Positions 7,992 to 16,361 are shown, counted from the first letter of the stretch. The stretch: 64,000 bases of DNA from Kribbella pittospori (GCF_004331465.1 NZ_SJKB01000006.1:1-64000); one strand, 5' to 3'. Notes: generated by a model from the sequence alone, not told the origin. Made by a program: numbers and translations.

Positions 7992-8885
7992 ATGAGCGCA
8001 CAGGTACGACCGTCCGGTGAGCAGTGGACGCTTCGATCCGGCGGGTACGCCGCCACCGTGGTGAGCGTAGGCGGCGGTCTCCGCGGGCTCACGTACGACG
8101 GGCGCGAGGTGCTGCTCGGGTACGGCGACGACGAGCCGGCGCACGCCGGGATCGGGCAGCACCTGATCCCGTGGCCGAACCGGATCACCGATGGGAAGTA
8201 CACCTTCCAGGGTGCCGACGAGCAGCTGTACCTGACCGAGCCGGCCCGGCAGAACGCGATCCACGGGCTCACCCGCTGGGCCAACTGGGAACGCATCGAC
8301 GACGGCACCGACGAGGCGGTCGTCGAGGTCGGTCACCGGCTGCACGGCCAGCCCGGGTACCCCCACCAGCTCGACCTCCGGATCGGCTACCGGCTGGGCG
8401 ATGGACTCACCGTGACCGCCACCGCGACCAACATCGGCGCGAGCGACGCGCCGTACGGGTATGGAGTGCATCCGTATCTGAGCGTCGGCCGGGCGATCGA
8501 CGAGTGCGTGCTCGAGATCGCCGCGAACGACTGGCTCGAGGTGTCGCCGGAGCAGTTGACGCCGATCGGGCTGTCGCCGGTGAAGGGGTCGCCGTACGAC
8601 TTCCACACGGCTAGGCAGATCGGCGCGCTCGACATCGACAATGCCTTCACCGGGCTCGGCGGCGGCTCGTGGTCGGTCACGCTGACCGATCCGGACACCG
8701 GCAACAAGTCCGTCCTGACCAGCGACACCCCGTGGCTGCAGCTCTACACCGGCAGCGCGATCGGGCGTACGGCGCTCGCCGTCGAACCGATGACCTGCCC
8801 ACCGAACGCCTTCATCACCGGGCAGGACCTGGTCGTACTGAAGCCCGGTGAGTCGCACACGACTACGTTCCAGGTGTCCGTCTAG
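7992..8885 (+). CDS. Aldose 1-epimerase family protein
   Basis: A 297-residue galactose mutarotase-fold enzyme that would interconvert alpha and beta anomers of sugars. Family blocks are visible: LIPWPNRITDGKYTF, then the catalytic-type His in NAIHGLTRWANWE, and a second in GYGVHPYLSVG, with GFGVE-equivalent EPMTCPPNAF near the C-terminus. ATG 7992 starts MSAQVRPSGEQW; the 24 upstream in-frame codons overlap the divergent promoter. Its last 23 nt overlap the convergent PH-domain gene. Confidence 0.87.
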   Translation: MSAQVRPSGEQWTLRSGGYAATVVSVGGGLRGLTYDGREVLLGYGDDEPAHAGIGQHLIPWPNRITDGKYTFQGADEQLYLTEPARQNAIHGLTRWANWERIDDGTDEAVVEVGHRLHGQPGYPHQLDLRIGYRLGDGLTVTATATNIGASDAPYGYGVHPYLSVGRAIDECVLEIAANDWLEVSPEQLTPIGLSPVKGSPYDFHTARQIGALDIDNAFTGLGGGSWSVTLTDPDTGNKSVLTSDTPWLQLYTGSAIGRTALAVEPMTCPPNAFITGQDLVVLKPGESHTTTFQVSV

Positions 8886-9327
8886 GTCCGGCGCCGTGCT
8901 CCCGGGCCACGGCCGCCAGCTCCTTGGCGGCCCGGCTCGCCCGTGACCCCTCGGCCGCCTGCACCGCGAGGATGCCGATCCGGTTGCTGTCGGCATCGAA
9001 CAGCTGGAGCCACGCGTCGCCCGGCCGGAACCGGAGCGCCGTCACCTCGGACCAGCGCAGCGTGTAGGACTTGAACACGTTGCGCACGTGCAGCCGGTCC
9101 GGGTACGCCGTCACCCGCAGCGTCGTCATCCGGTAGAGGATCCACAGCACCGCGCCGAAGAACGCCAGCAACGTCAGCCGCTGGAACCAGCTGAACGACT
9201 CCCGGGCGTCGTCCGGCAGCCGGAACCAGATCACGCCGAACACCGCGATCAGCGACAAGCCCATCACGCCGGACATCAGCGCCACGATCCGCGGGTGGAA
9301 CGTGAACAGCCGATCGGCGGTGGCCAT
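8863..9327 (-). CDS. PH-domain membrane protein
   Basis: A 154-residue protein with two hydrophobic helices (about residues 14-34 and 48-66) followed by a bacterial PH-like domain (LRVTAYPDRLHVRNVFKSYTLRWSEVTALRF). It begins 14 nt after the hisG stop and is probably co-transcribed. As far as I recall, PH-domain genes next to ribH/hisG recur in actinobacteria; the function is unknown. ATG 9327 is preferred over an upstream start that would lie inside hisG. Confidence 0.78.
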   Translation of the reverse strand: MATADRLFTFHPRIVALMSGVMGLSLIAVFGVIWFRLPDDARESFSWFQRLTLLAFFGAVLWILYRMTTLRVTAYPDRLHVRNVFKSYTLRWSEVTALRFRPGDAWLQLFDADSNRIGILAVQAAEGSRASRAAKELAAVAREHGAGPRRTPGT

Positions 9328-9340
9328 GTCGGATCCGGCG

Positions 9341-10189
9341 TCAGATCCGGCAGGCGTGGATGTCCGTGGTGAGGATGGCACGCGCGCCCACCTCCCACAG
9401 CTGGTCCATCAGCCGCTGGGCGTCGGCCCGCTGGACCATCACGCGGACGGCGACCCAGCCCTGCCGGTGCAGCGGCGAGACCGTCGGCGACTCCAGACCC
9501 GGTGCGACCGCGGTGGCCGCGTCGACCGCATCGGCCGGGATGTCGTAGTCCATCATCACGTAGTTGCGGGCGATCAGGACGCCCTGCAGCCGGCGTACCA
9601 GCTGCTGAATGCCGTTCGGCGGGGTCTCCACACCGTGCCGCTTGATCAGCACCGCCTCGGACTTGAGGATCGGTTCGCCGAAGACCTCCAGTCCGGCCTG
9701 GCGGAGCGTCGTACCTGTCTCGACGACGTCGGCGATAACGTCCGCGACGCCCAGCTGGACGGCCGATTCGACGGCACCGTCGAGTCGGACCACGGACGCG
9801 TCGACGCCGTGCTCGGCCAGGTGATCCTGCAGGACCCCGGCGTACGAGGTGGCGATCCGCTTGCCGGCCAGGTCCTTGATCGAGTCGGCCACCCCGGGCC
9901 GCCCGGCGAACCGGAAGGTGGAGCTGGCGAAGCCGAGCTCCATGATCACGTCGGCGTCGGCGTGCGAGTCGAGGACGAGGTCACGGCCGGAGATGCCGAC
10001 GTCGAGCGTGCCCTCGCCGACGTACACGGCGATGTCGCGGGGGCGCAGGTAGTAGAACTCGACCTCGTTGGCCGCGTCGGTGAGGGAGAGGTCCTTGGTG
10101 GTCCGGCGCTGTTTGTAGCCGGCCTCGGTCAGGATCTCGATGGCGGCTTCGCTCAGCGAGCCCTTGTTGGGTACTGCGACGCGCAGCAT
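9341..10189 (-). CDS. hisG: ATP phosphoribosyltransferase
   Basis: First enzyme of histidine biosynthesis: ATP + PRPP to phosphoribosyl-ATP. The 282 residues match the long HisG form, which has a C-terminal ACT-like domain for histidine feedback and needs no HisZ. N-terminal LRVAVPNKGSLSEAAIEIL and GISGRDLVLDSHADADVIMELGF mark the bilobed catalytic domain. The last 75 residues (GLESPTVSPLHRQGWVAVRVMV) form the regulatory domain. It follows hisE by 45 nt. Confidence 0.95.
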   Translation of the reverse strand: MLRVAVPNKGSLSEAAIEILTEAGYKQRRTTKDLSLTDAANEVEFYYLRPRDIAVYVGEGTLDVGISGRDLVLDSHADADVIMELGFASSTFRFAGRPGVADSIKDLAGKRIATSYAGVLQDHLAEHGVDASVVRLDGAVESAVQLGVADVIADVVETGTTLRQAGLEVFGEPILKSEAVLIKRHGVETPPNGIQQLVRRLQGVLIARNYVMMDYDIPADAVDAATAVAPGLESPTVSPLHRQGWVAVRVMVQRADAQRLMDQLWEVGARAILTTDIHACRI

Positions 10190-10234
10190 GGGACTGCCCT
10201 TTCTGAAGTGAACCGGTGACTGTCGGAGGGGTTC

Positions 10235-10498
10235 CTACAGATGTCGGTACACGTCGTCGAGGTCCAGGCCGAGCGCGTGCATCATCACCTGGGTGTGGTA
10301 GAGCAGCTGGGACAGCTCCTCCGCGGCCCGGTCCTTGCCCTCGTGCTCGGCAGCCATCCAGGACTCGGCGGCCTCCTCGACCAGCTTCTTGCCGATCGAG
10401 TGCACGCCGGCATCCAGCGCCGCCACGGTCCCGGATCCCTCCGGCCGCGTCCGCGCCTTCTCACCCAGCTCGGCAAACAGCTCCTCAAAACTCTTCAT
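10235..10498 (-). CDS. hisE: Phosphoribosyl-ATP pyrophosphatase
   Basis: An 87-residue all-helical enzyme of the MazG-like family that hydrolyses phosphoribosyl-ATP to phosphoribosyl-AMP, the second step of histidine synthesis. The metal-binding pattern EEAAESWMAAEHE and the later EELSQLLYH are intact. Length is normal for the single-domain form. It leads the hisE-hisG-PH gene set and is divergent from the VOC gene. Confidence 0.94.
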   Translation of the reverse strand: MKSFEELFAELGEKARTRPEGSGTVAALDAGVHSIGKKLVEEAAESWMAAEHEGKDRAAEELSQLLYHTQVMMHALGLDLDDVYRHL

Positions 10499-10580
10499 CG
10501 CCCGCCCAGCCTAGAGGGCCGCTCCCAGTCCGCGCCGCTCAGGTCCGCCTAGCGGACCCCGCTCCGTGAGTTACTGGGCC

Positions 10581-10976
10581 ATGGACGAGCGAGTGCAGAT
10601 CTCAGTGATGCTGGCGGTCGCGGACGCACCGGCCGCCGCGGAGTGGTACGCCCGGGCCCTCGGAGCCGAGCAGCTGTGGAACCTCGGCAGCGTCATCGGC
10701 CTCACGGTCGGCGGCGCGGCCTTCTTCCTCGGCGAGCCGGAGAACAACGGGTGGGACACACCTGAGGGGACCGGTGCCCCGACGGTACGGATCGAGGTCT
10801 TCGTGGATGATCCGGACACCTTCATCAACCGTGCCGTCGAGGCCGGAGCCGACGGAAGCCGGGATCCGATCCGCGTCCATCACATGCCCTGGGGGCCGCA
10901 TCGGCAGGGGACGTTCGTCGATCCGTTCGGGCACTTGTGGTTCGTTGGCGACAGGTCGCCGCTACAACGCAAGTGA
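10581..10976 (+). CDS. VOC-fold (glyoxalase/bleomycin resistance-like) protein
   Basis: About 131 residues with two VOC beta-alpha-beta modules: ISVMLAVADAPAAAEWYARALGAEQLW at the start and VFVDDPDTFINRAVEAGAD plus GTFVDPFGHLWFVGD at the end. The final D-P-F-G-H-LW block is the common C-terminal metal/substrate strand. The reaction is unknown. ATG 10581 is used because the conserved first strand follows at once; GTG 10566 is an alternative, and neither has a clear Shine-Dalgarno. The last 15 nt overlap the convergent metallo-beta-lactamase gene. Confidence 0.75.
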   Translation: MDERVQISVMLAVADAPAAAEWYARALGAEQLWNLGSVIGLTVGGAAFFLGEPENNGWDTPEGTGAPTVRIEVFVDDPDTFINRAVEAGADGSRDPIRVHHMPWGPHRQGTFVDPFGHLWFVGDRSPLQRK

Positions 10977-11651
10977 CGCGGCCTCGAGGGTCCGCGGGGG
11001 TGAGTGCGCGTCCACGTAGTACGCGTGCCGCTCGGACAGGAGTTGTTCGATCATGGCGTAGTCGACGTCGTCGTCCGGGGTGCGCTGATGGTACGGCGGT
11101 GGGTAGAAGGCGTCGCCGATGAGTACGACGCCGGAGTCGATGGCCACCAGTGAGTCCGGGGCGTGGTTGCCGCCGACATGACGCAGTACGACGCCCGTCG
11201 GGAGGGTCAGGGTGTCGTCGAAGGTCAGGTCGGGGGCGACGATGCGGAAGCCGGTCCAGTCGCGTACGGCGAGGGCGCGAGCCCGGAAGCTGGGGCCGAG
11301 CTTGGGATTGGTCTTGACCTGGTCGTGGAGGTAGCGGTGGCTCCACGGGCGTTCGGCCTCCGCGGTCAGGATGCCGACGGCCGACGAGTGGGCGACCACC
11401 GTGACGTTCCGCCAGGCGCAGGCGCCCCAGGTGTGATCCCAGTGATGGTGCGTGTAGACCAGCCACCGCGGCGCAGGCAGACCGGCGGCCGTGATCGCGG
11501 CCTGGATCTCGCGGGCATGCTCCGGGCTGTTGCCGGCGTCGATCAGGACGCTGCCGCGGTCGTCGGCGATCACCGCGACCGACGGACGGATGGCGTCCGG
11601 GTCGGGATCGTGCGGGTAGAGCCAGACCCGGCCGTTCAGGTGTTCGAGCAC
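10962..11651 (-). CDS. Metallo-beta-lactamase fold hydrolase
   Basis: A 229-residue protein with the MBL metal motif HHHWDH (in VYTHHHWDHTWGACA) and later HVGGNHAPDS plus GDAFYPP for the remaining ligands. The substrate is unknown. The start is uncertain. GTG 11651 gives VLEHLNGRVWLYPHDPD; TTG 11675 would add eight residues but would overlap the start of the divergent peptidase gene. The frame is open a further 140 codons, but that stretch is antisense to the peptidase gene. Confidence 0.78.
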   Translation of the reverse strand: MLEHLNGRVWLYPHDPDPDAIRPSVAVIADDRGSVLIDAGNSPEHAREIQAAITAAGLPAPRWLVYTHHHWDHTWGACAWRNVTVVAHSSAVGILTAEAERPWSHRYLHDQVKTNPKLGPSFRARALAVRDWTGFRIVAPDLTFDDTLTLPTGVVLRHVGGNHAPDSLVAIDSGVVLIGDAFYPPPYHQRTPDDDVDYAMIEQLLSERHAYYVDAHSPPRTLEAASLAL

Positions 11652-11669
11652 CTGGCCGACGATAGCCGC

Positions 11670-12638
11670 ATGCAAACTCCCCGGAGACTCCGCGACCTCG
11701 GCGTGGTCGTCGGCACCCTGCCGACCGGCCCGCTCAATGCGATCACCGACGTACCCGGCGTCCGCGTCGGCCAGACCACGATCGCCACCGATGACCTGAA
11801 CACCGGCGTGACCGCGATCGTGCCGGACGGGTACGCCGACGGGCTGCCCGCAGCTGTGGCGGTGGGCAACGGATACGGCAAGCTCGTCGGCAGTACCCAG
11901 GTCGATGAGCTGGGCCGGATCGAGACGCCGATCCTGCTCACCGGGACGCTGAGCGTGTTCCGGGTCGCCGACGCGCTCGTCACCTGGCTGATCGAACGCG
12001 ACCCGAAGGCGACCAGCCTCAACCCGGTCGTCGGCGAGACCAACGACGCCTTCCTCTCCGACATCCGCCGCCGCCCGATCACCCCCGAGCACGTCCACGC
12101 CGCCCTGGACTCCGCCTCCACCGACCTCCCCGCCGAAGGCTGCGCAGGAGCCGGAACCGGCACCACAGCCCTCGGCTTCAAAGCCGGCATCGGTACGTCG
12201 TCCCGCACCGTGGAGCAGGGTTCGGTCGGAGCGATCGTGCAGTCGAACTTCTCCGGGCTACTGACCGTGCTCGGCAGACCGATTCCCGCTGTGCCGGTGG
12301 ATGCCGACGGCAACTCCTGCATGATCGTCGTCGCCACCGACCTCCCGCTGGACGCCCGCCAACTCGGCCGGCTGGCCCGCCGGGCGGTGTTCGCCCTCGC
12401 CCGCGTCGGCTCCGACTACGCCCAGGGCAGCGGCGACTACGCGATCGCCTTCACCACCAACCCCATCGCCGGCTACCAGGACAAGGATCTGCGCGCCCCG
12501 TTCCAAGCGGTCACCGAATCGGTCGAGGAAGCCCTCCTCAACTCCCTCACCATGGCCCGCACCACCAAAGGCCACCGAGGCAACACGGCCCACGCCGTCC
12601 CCCACGAGCTGATCCGCGAGTCCTCTCACGAGCGATAG
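11670..12638 (+). CDS. P1 (DmpA-like) family peptidase
   Basis: A 322-residue Ntn-type aminopeptidase of family S58/P1. Diagnostic blocks are ITDVPGVRVGQTT near the N-terminus, GCAGAGTGTTALGFKAGIGTSSR in the middle (as two conserved patches) and NSCMIVVATDLPL, where the autoprocessing nucleophile Ser is expected. GSGDYAIAF follows. These enzymes self-cleave into two chains and remove N-terminal residues, often beta- or D-amino acids. ATG 11670 is 18 nt from the divergent MBL start. The 3' end overlaps the DUF1772 gene by 13 nt. Confidence 0.88.
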   Translation: MQTPRRLRDLGVVVGTLPTGPLNAITDVPGVRVGQTTIATDDLNTGVTAIVPDGYADGLPAAVAVGNGYGKLVGSTQVDELGRIETPILLTGTLSVFRVADALVTWLIERDPKATSLNPVVGETNDAFLSDIRRRPITPEHVHAALDSASTDLPAEGCAGAGTGTTALGFKAGIGTSSRTVEQGSVGAIVQSNFSGLLTVLGRPIPAVPVDADGNSCMIVVATDLPLDARQLGRLARRAVFALARVGSDYAQGSGDYAIAFTTNPIAGYQDKDLRAPFQAVTESVEEALLNSLTMARTTKGHRGNTAHAVPHELIRESSHER

Positions 12639-13126
12639 AGGACGGGCTCGTCTTGCTTGCCAACTGGACGGACAGACCCGGTACGGCCGAGGGCGGCGGC
12701 GACCAGCGATCCGAACGCCAGGAGTGCGGCAAAGGTGCGGACCAGGTGGGCGAACTGCCAGTGATCGCGGATGCTCGCCCAGTCCGACGGCGGGCTCTGG
12801 ACCGACCACCCCGCCTGGTCGGCGTTGATCGGCAGGTTGATCGCCAGCGTCGTTGCGAACACCACCAGCAGCAACGCGACCGCCGCCAGCACGACCCGCC
12901 GATCGTTGCCACGGGTCCGGATCGCCAGCGCCACGGTGGTCACGATCGCGGGGATCAGCGTCACCGACGCCAGCGTGTCCAGCGAGTCCAGCTCGACCAG
13001 CCTCACCTGTGTGTAGACCGCGGCGCTGTACGCACGCAGTGAGTTCTCCAGTACGAGTACGCCGACCAGGAAGCCGGCGAAGAGGCCGCTGAACAGCAGA
13101 CTGGCGCCACGCACAAGTCTGTCCAT
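12626..13126 (-). CDS. DUF1772 (anthrone oxygenase-like) membrane protein
   Basis: A 166-residue membrane protein with four hydrophobic helices (about residues 5-25, 50-70, 78-97, 130-148) and the family hallmark INLPINADQAGW. DUF1772 proteins are often annotated as anthrone oxygenase-like, but bacterial functions are mostly untested. ATG 13126 follows the SDR stop by one base (stop 13128-13130), so the pair is translationally linked. Confidence 0.8.
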   Translation of the reverse strand: MDRLVRGASLLFSGLFAGFLVGVLVLENSLRAYSAAVYTQVRLVELDSLDTLASVTLIPAIVTTVALAIRTRGNDRRVVLAAVALLLVVFATTLAINLPINADQAGWSVQSPPSDWASIRDHWQFAHLVRTFAALLAFGSLVAAALGRTGSVRPVGKQDEPVLYRS

Positions 13127-13127
13127 C

Positions 13128-13766
13128 TCAGTACGCCACACCGACTGGTTGGTTGACCGTTGTCGGGTCGTCGAGGACGGCCAGCATCAGGTGGGCGACG
13201 TCGGCTCGGGAGATGAAGTAGCCGTGGGAGACGCTGCCGCCGACCGCGGTGCGGTAGGTGCCGGTCAGGGGTTTGTTGTTCAGCTTGGGCGGGCGGACGA
13301 TCGTCCAGTCCGTGCCGCTGCTCATGATGTCGGCCTCCATCACGCGGAGGTCGGCGTACACGTCGGCCGCGAAGGCGTTGATCATCGGGTGGACGACGCG
13401 CCGGTTCAGGAAGCTCTCGTCCGGCGGCATCGGACCGAGTGGCGCTGCGCTCACCGCGACAAAACGACGTACCTGAGCGGCCGTCATCGCCGCGAGCATC
13501 GACCGCGTGCTGCTCGACGCGACCGCCCCGGACTTGCGACCACGCGGGCCCACACCGGAGATGACCGCCTCGCTCCCGTCCACCGCGTCCCGCAACGGAT
13601 CAGCCTCATCCAGGCCCGGCACGCGGACCACCTCCAGCGACGAATGCTCCAACTCGAACGGCGACGACTGCCGAACCACCGCCGTCACCTTGTGCCCCGC
13701 GTCGAGCGCCTGCCGTACGACGTGGCCGCCGATCCCACCCGTCGCCCCGAACACTGTGATCCTCAT
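13128..13766 (-). CDS. NAD(P)H-binding atypical SDR (NmrA-like) oxidoreductase
   Basis: A 212-residue Rossmann protein. The dinucleotide loop is VFGATGGIGGHVVRQAL (residues 4-20) and the ribose/phosphate region reads VTAVVRQSS. The classical YxxxK dyad is not obvious, as usual for NmrA-like atypical SDRs, which act as reductases or NADP sensors. It is divergent from a MarR regulator whose likely operator lies in the 62-nt gap, so this gene and DUF1772 are the probable regulated operon. Confidence 0.82.
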   Translation of the reverse strand: MRITVFGATGGIGGHVVRQALDAGHKVTAVVRQSSPFELEHSSLEVVRVPGLDEADPLRDAVDGSEAVISGVGPRGRKSGAVASSSTRSMLAAMTAAQVRRFVAVSAAPLGPMPPDESFLNRRVVHPMINAFAADVYADLRVMEADIMSSGTDWTIVRPPKLNNKPLTGTYRTAVGGSVSHGYFISRADVAHLMLAVLDDPTTVNQPVGVAY

Positions 13767-13804
13767 CCGACTCCTCCTGCGCTACCGTGATGTTCTCTGC
13801 AACT

Positions 13805-13831
13805 CATATAGTACGGGAAGCATAATATATG
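13805..13831. promoter_or_regulatory. Candidate MarR operator
   Basis: CATATAGTA (13805-13813) and TAATATATG (13823-13831) form an imperfect inverted repeat with seven of nine matching positions around a 9-nt centre. The right arm contains the MarR ATG itself. It is the only AT-rich patch in the divergent gap and fits a MarR dimer footprint that would repress both directions. Inference from symmetry and position. Confidence 0.5.
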
Positions 13832-14329
13832 GAACAGACATCATCGGGTGACGCGCACCACGATCCACGCCGCCGTCGCCGCGCCGGGAACGAGATCAAG
13901 GCCGCGCTGCGCGACCTCCGGATCCAGCTCGCCCTGCTGAACCACCAGGTCGGCGGCAAGCTGGCGTTGAAGGACGTCGACCTCGACTGCCTCGACGTAC
14001 TCGCTCGCAGCGGGCCGCTGACGCCGAGCGCACTGGCGCGGCAGGCGGGTCTGCACCCGGCCACGCTGACCGGGATCCTCGATCGGCTCGAACGCGGCGG
14101 CTGGATCACCCGCGACCGCGCCCGCGGCGATCGACGCAGCATCAGCATCCGGGTCCTGCCCGATCGAGGCGTCGAGGTCTTCCGGCTCTACCAGCCGATG
14201 ATCAGCGCGATGGATGATCTGCTCGACGGCTACTCCGAGGAGGAGCTCGAGGTGATTGCCGGCTTCCTGCGCCGCAGTACCGAGGCCGGCCGGACCTCCA
14301 CCGAGAAGCTGGCCGGTCAGGACTCGTAG
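13829..14329 (+). CDS. MarR family transcriptional regulator
   Basis: A 166-residue winged-helix regulator. The HTH covers about residues 55-85 (LDVLARSGPLTPSALARQAGLHPATLTGILDRLERGGWI) and the wing RDRARGDRRSISI follows. MarR proteins are dimeric and usually ligand-released repressors. It faces the SDR/DUF1772 operon. The last five codons and TAG (14327-14329) lie in unit 1 of a 26-bp tandem repeat shared with the convergent WYL gene. Confidence 0.88.
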   Translation: MEQTSSGDAHHDPRRRRRAGNEIKAALRDLRIQLALLNHQVGGKLALKDVDLDCLDVLARSGPLTPSALARQAGLHPATLTGILDRLERGGWITRDRARGDRRSISIRVLPDRGVEVFRLYQPMISAMDDLLDGYSEEELEVIAGFLRRSTEAGRTSTEKLAGQDS

Positions 14330-14390
14330 ACGTCGAGCCCGGTCAGGACTCGTAGACGTCGAGCCCGGTCAGGACTCGTAGACGTCGAGC
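14315..14390. repeat. 26-bp tandem repeat, nearly three copies, over two convergent stop codons
   Basis: Units are 14315-14340, 14341-14366 and 14367-14390 (the last lacks two bases); copies are identical over their shared length. Each holds TCAGGACTCGTAG, a plus-strand TAG and a minus-strand TGA. Unit 1 supplies the MarR stop and unit 3 the WYL stop (14369-14371). Each full unit can fold GGACTCG...CGAGCCC with one mismatch around a 7-nt loop. Confidence 0.93.
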
Positions 14391-15337
14391 AGCGTGCGGG
14401 CGAGGCATGCCAGCTCGGCCCGCAGTTCCGGCGGCTCGAGCACCTCGACCGCGTTCCCGAACCGACAGAACGCGGCGGCGGCATTGCCAATCGACTCAAT
14501 CGGCACAGTCACGGTCACGCTGCCGTCCTCGGCCGGTTCGGCTGCCGCAACCGCCTTCACCAGCAGGGGAAACGACACGTCATGCATCTTCGCGGCGAGC
14601 CGGGCAGACACCCGTACGACGGCCTGTCCGGTGAACCGGACCTGGTCGAACTGGTCCAGATGCTCCTGCCAGAATCCCGCCAGATCGAACCCCTCCGACC
14701 GCTCGAACTCCTCCTCGGTCGGCGTCAACTCGAGGATGCTCGACACCCGATACGTCCGCATCCCGTTGGCCGTCGCGGACACGACGTACCAGCTGCCGTT
14801 CTTCAGCACGAGGCCGTACGGCTCGAGCACGCGCTCGACCTCGCGCGGCGCCTCCCAACGGCGGTAGAGCACCTTGATCCGCCGGTCGTGCAGCACGGCA
14901 TCGGCCACCTGCGCGAGGTACGGCGACGTCTCCGCGTCCTGGTACCACGCGGGCAGATCCAGGTGAAAACGGTTCTTCAGCCGCCCGGCCCGGTCCCGCT
15001 GATCAGGCGCCAGAGCGGCCAACAGCTTCAGCTCGGCGGCACTCGTCTGCTCCGTCAGCCCGAGGGCCGCGGCCGCGCCGGGCATGCCGACCAGGAAGAG
15101 CGCGGCCGCCTCCTGCTCGTTCAGCCCGGTCAGCCGCGTCCGGTACCCCTCGACCAGGCGATAACCACCCGCCCGCCCCTGATCGGCATACACGGGTACG
15201 CCGGCCGCCGCGAGCGCGTCGACGTCGCGGTAGATGGTCCGGAGCGAAACCTCCAGCTCGTCGGCGAGCTCACGCGCGGTCAGCTGCCTGCGGGTCTGCA
15301 GCAACAACAGGATCGACAGCAGCCGACTCGAACGCAT
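14369..15337 (-). CDS. WYL-domain transcriptional regulator (YafY/DeoR-like HTH)
   Basis: A 322-residue regulator. The N-terminal HTH_11 domain (about residues 4-58) contains RQLTARELADELEVSLRTIYRDVDALAAAGVPVYAD, and the WYL domain lies around 140-215 with LEPYGLVLKNGSWYVVSATANGMRTYRVSSI. WYL domains sense small ligands or nucleic acid. It is divergent from the two-repeat protein gene 61 nt away, the likely target. Its C-terminus DVYES is encoded inside the 26-bp repeat. Confidence 0.9.
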   Translation of the reverse strand: MRSSRLLSILLLLQTRRQLTARELADELEVSLRTIYRDVDALAAAGVPVYADQGRAGGYRLVEGYRTRLTGLNEQEAAALFLVGMPGAAAALGLTEQTSAAELKLLAALAPDQRDRAGRLKNRFHLDLPAWYQDAETSPYLAQVADAVLHDRRIKVLYRRWEAPREVERVLEPYGLVLKNGSWYVVSATANGMRTYRVSSILELTPTEEEFERSEGFDLAGFWQEHLDQFDQVRFTGQAVVRVSARLAAKMHDVSFPLLVKAVAAAEPAEDGSVTVTVPIESIGNAAAAFCRFGNAVEVLEPPELRAELACLARTLLDVYES

Positions 15338-15398
15338 GCTCCGAGGTTAGCCGTATAAGCTGCCATCGTTTGTCAGGTTTCACGGCCACGCTGGCTGC

Positions 15399-16361
15399 AT
15401 GACGACATGGACCAAGGTGACCGGCGACTTCGACTTCCTGAACGGGTACTTCGACGTCCGGCACCGCACCCTGAAACAGGCCTTCGCCGACTGCGACGAA
15501 TGGCAGGAGTACGACGGGACGACGACGGCGCACACGTACTTCGACGGCGCCATCAGCATCGACGAGATGCGCTTCCCGACCAAAGGGTCGTACGGGCTGT
15601 CGGTCCGGCTGTTCGACCCGGTCGCGAAGGAGTGGAGCATCTGGTGGATCGACAGCCGGACGATGCGGCTGTACCCGCCGGTGCGCGGGGGCTGGTCGGA
15701 GGACGGGACGAGCTGCCGGCTGGTCGGTGACGACGAGCTCGACGGGAAGCCCATCCTGTGCAGCTACGAGTGGTCGGACATCACCGATACGACGGCGCAC
15801 TGGGAGCAGGCCTACTCCAACGACGGCGGCGAGACCTGGGAAACCAACTGGATCATGGACTTCACCCGGCGCGACACTCCCCCGCCGGCCCTCGACGTAC
15901 CCAAACTGACTGGCGACTTCGACTTCCTGGTCGGTCGGTGGGACATGCACAACGAGCGCCGCAAGCCGGCGCTGGGGGAGCCGGCCTCGTGGTACGAGAT
16001 GCGGTCGGAGATGGAGGTCACGACGTACTTCGATGGTGCGGTGAGCTTCGACGAGGGTTGGTTCCCGACCGAGGGCTTCCGCGGCGCGACGTTGCGGATC
16101 TACAACCCGGCGGCGAGGACGTGGGCGATCCACTGGATCAACAGCCTGCGCGGCCAACTCGAGACTCCGGTGATCGGGGCCTTCGGGCCTGACGGCACTG
16201 GCATCTTCGAGGGTCCGGACGTGTGGGAGGGGCAGTCGATCGACGTCCGCTTCATCTGGACTCCGGGGGTCGACAAGGCCGCCTGGGAGCAGTCCTTCTC
16301 AACCGACGGCGGCAAGACCTGGGCGCCGAACTGGAAGATGAAACACACGAGAATCCTGTAG
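15399..16361 (+). CDS. Tandem two-domain protein of unknown function (DUF1579-like)
   Basis: A 320-residue soluble protein built from two homologous halves. VTGDFDFLNGYFDVRHR (about residues 7-23) matches LTGDFDFLVGRWDMHNER (about 170-187). TYFDGAISIDEMRFPT matches TYFDGAVSFDEGWFPT, and HWEQAYSNDGGETWETNW matches AWEQSFSTDGGKTWAPNW. The DFDFL...W pattern resembles DUF1579/lipocalin-like sheets. No catalytic residues are recognised. Divergent from the WYL regulator, which probably controls it. Confidence 0.8.
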   Translation: MTTWTKVTGDFDFLNGYFDVRHRTLKQAFADCDEWQEYDGTTTAHTYFDGAISIDEMRFPTKGSYGLSVRLFDPVAKEWSIWWIDSRTMRLYPPVRGGWSEDGTSCRLVGDDELDGKPILCSYEWSDITDTTAHWEQAYSNDGGETWETNWIMDFTRRDTPPPALDVPKLTGDFDFLVGRWDMHNERRKPALGEPASWYEMRSEMEVTTYFDGAVSFDEGWFPTEGFRGATLRIYNPAARTWAIHWINSLRGQLETPVIGAFGPDGTGIFEGPDVWEGQSIDVRFIWTPGVDKAAWEQSFSTDGGKTWAPNWKMKHTRIL

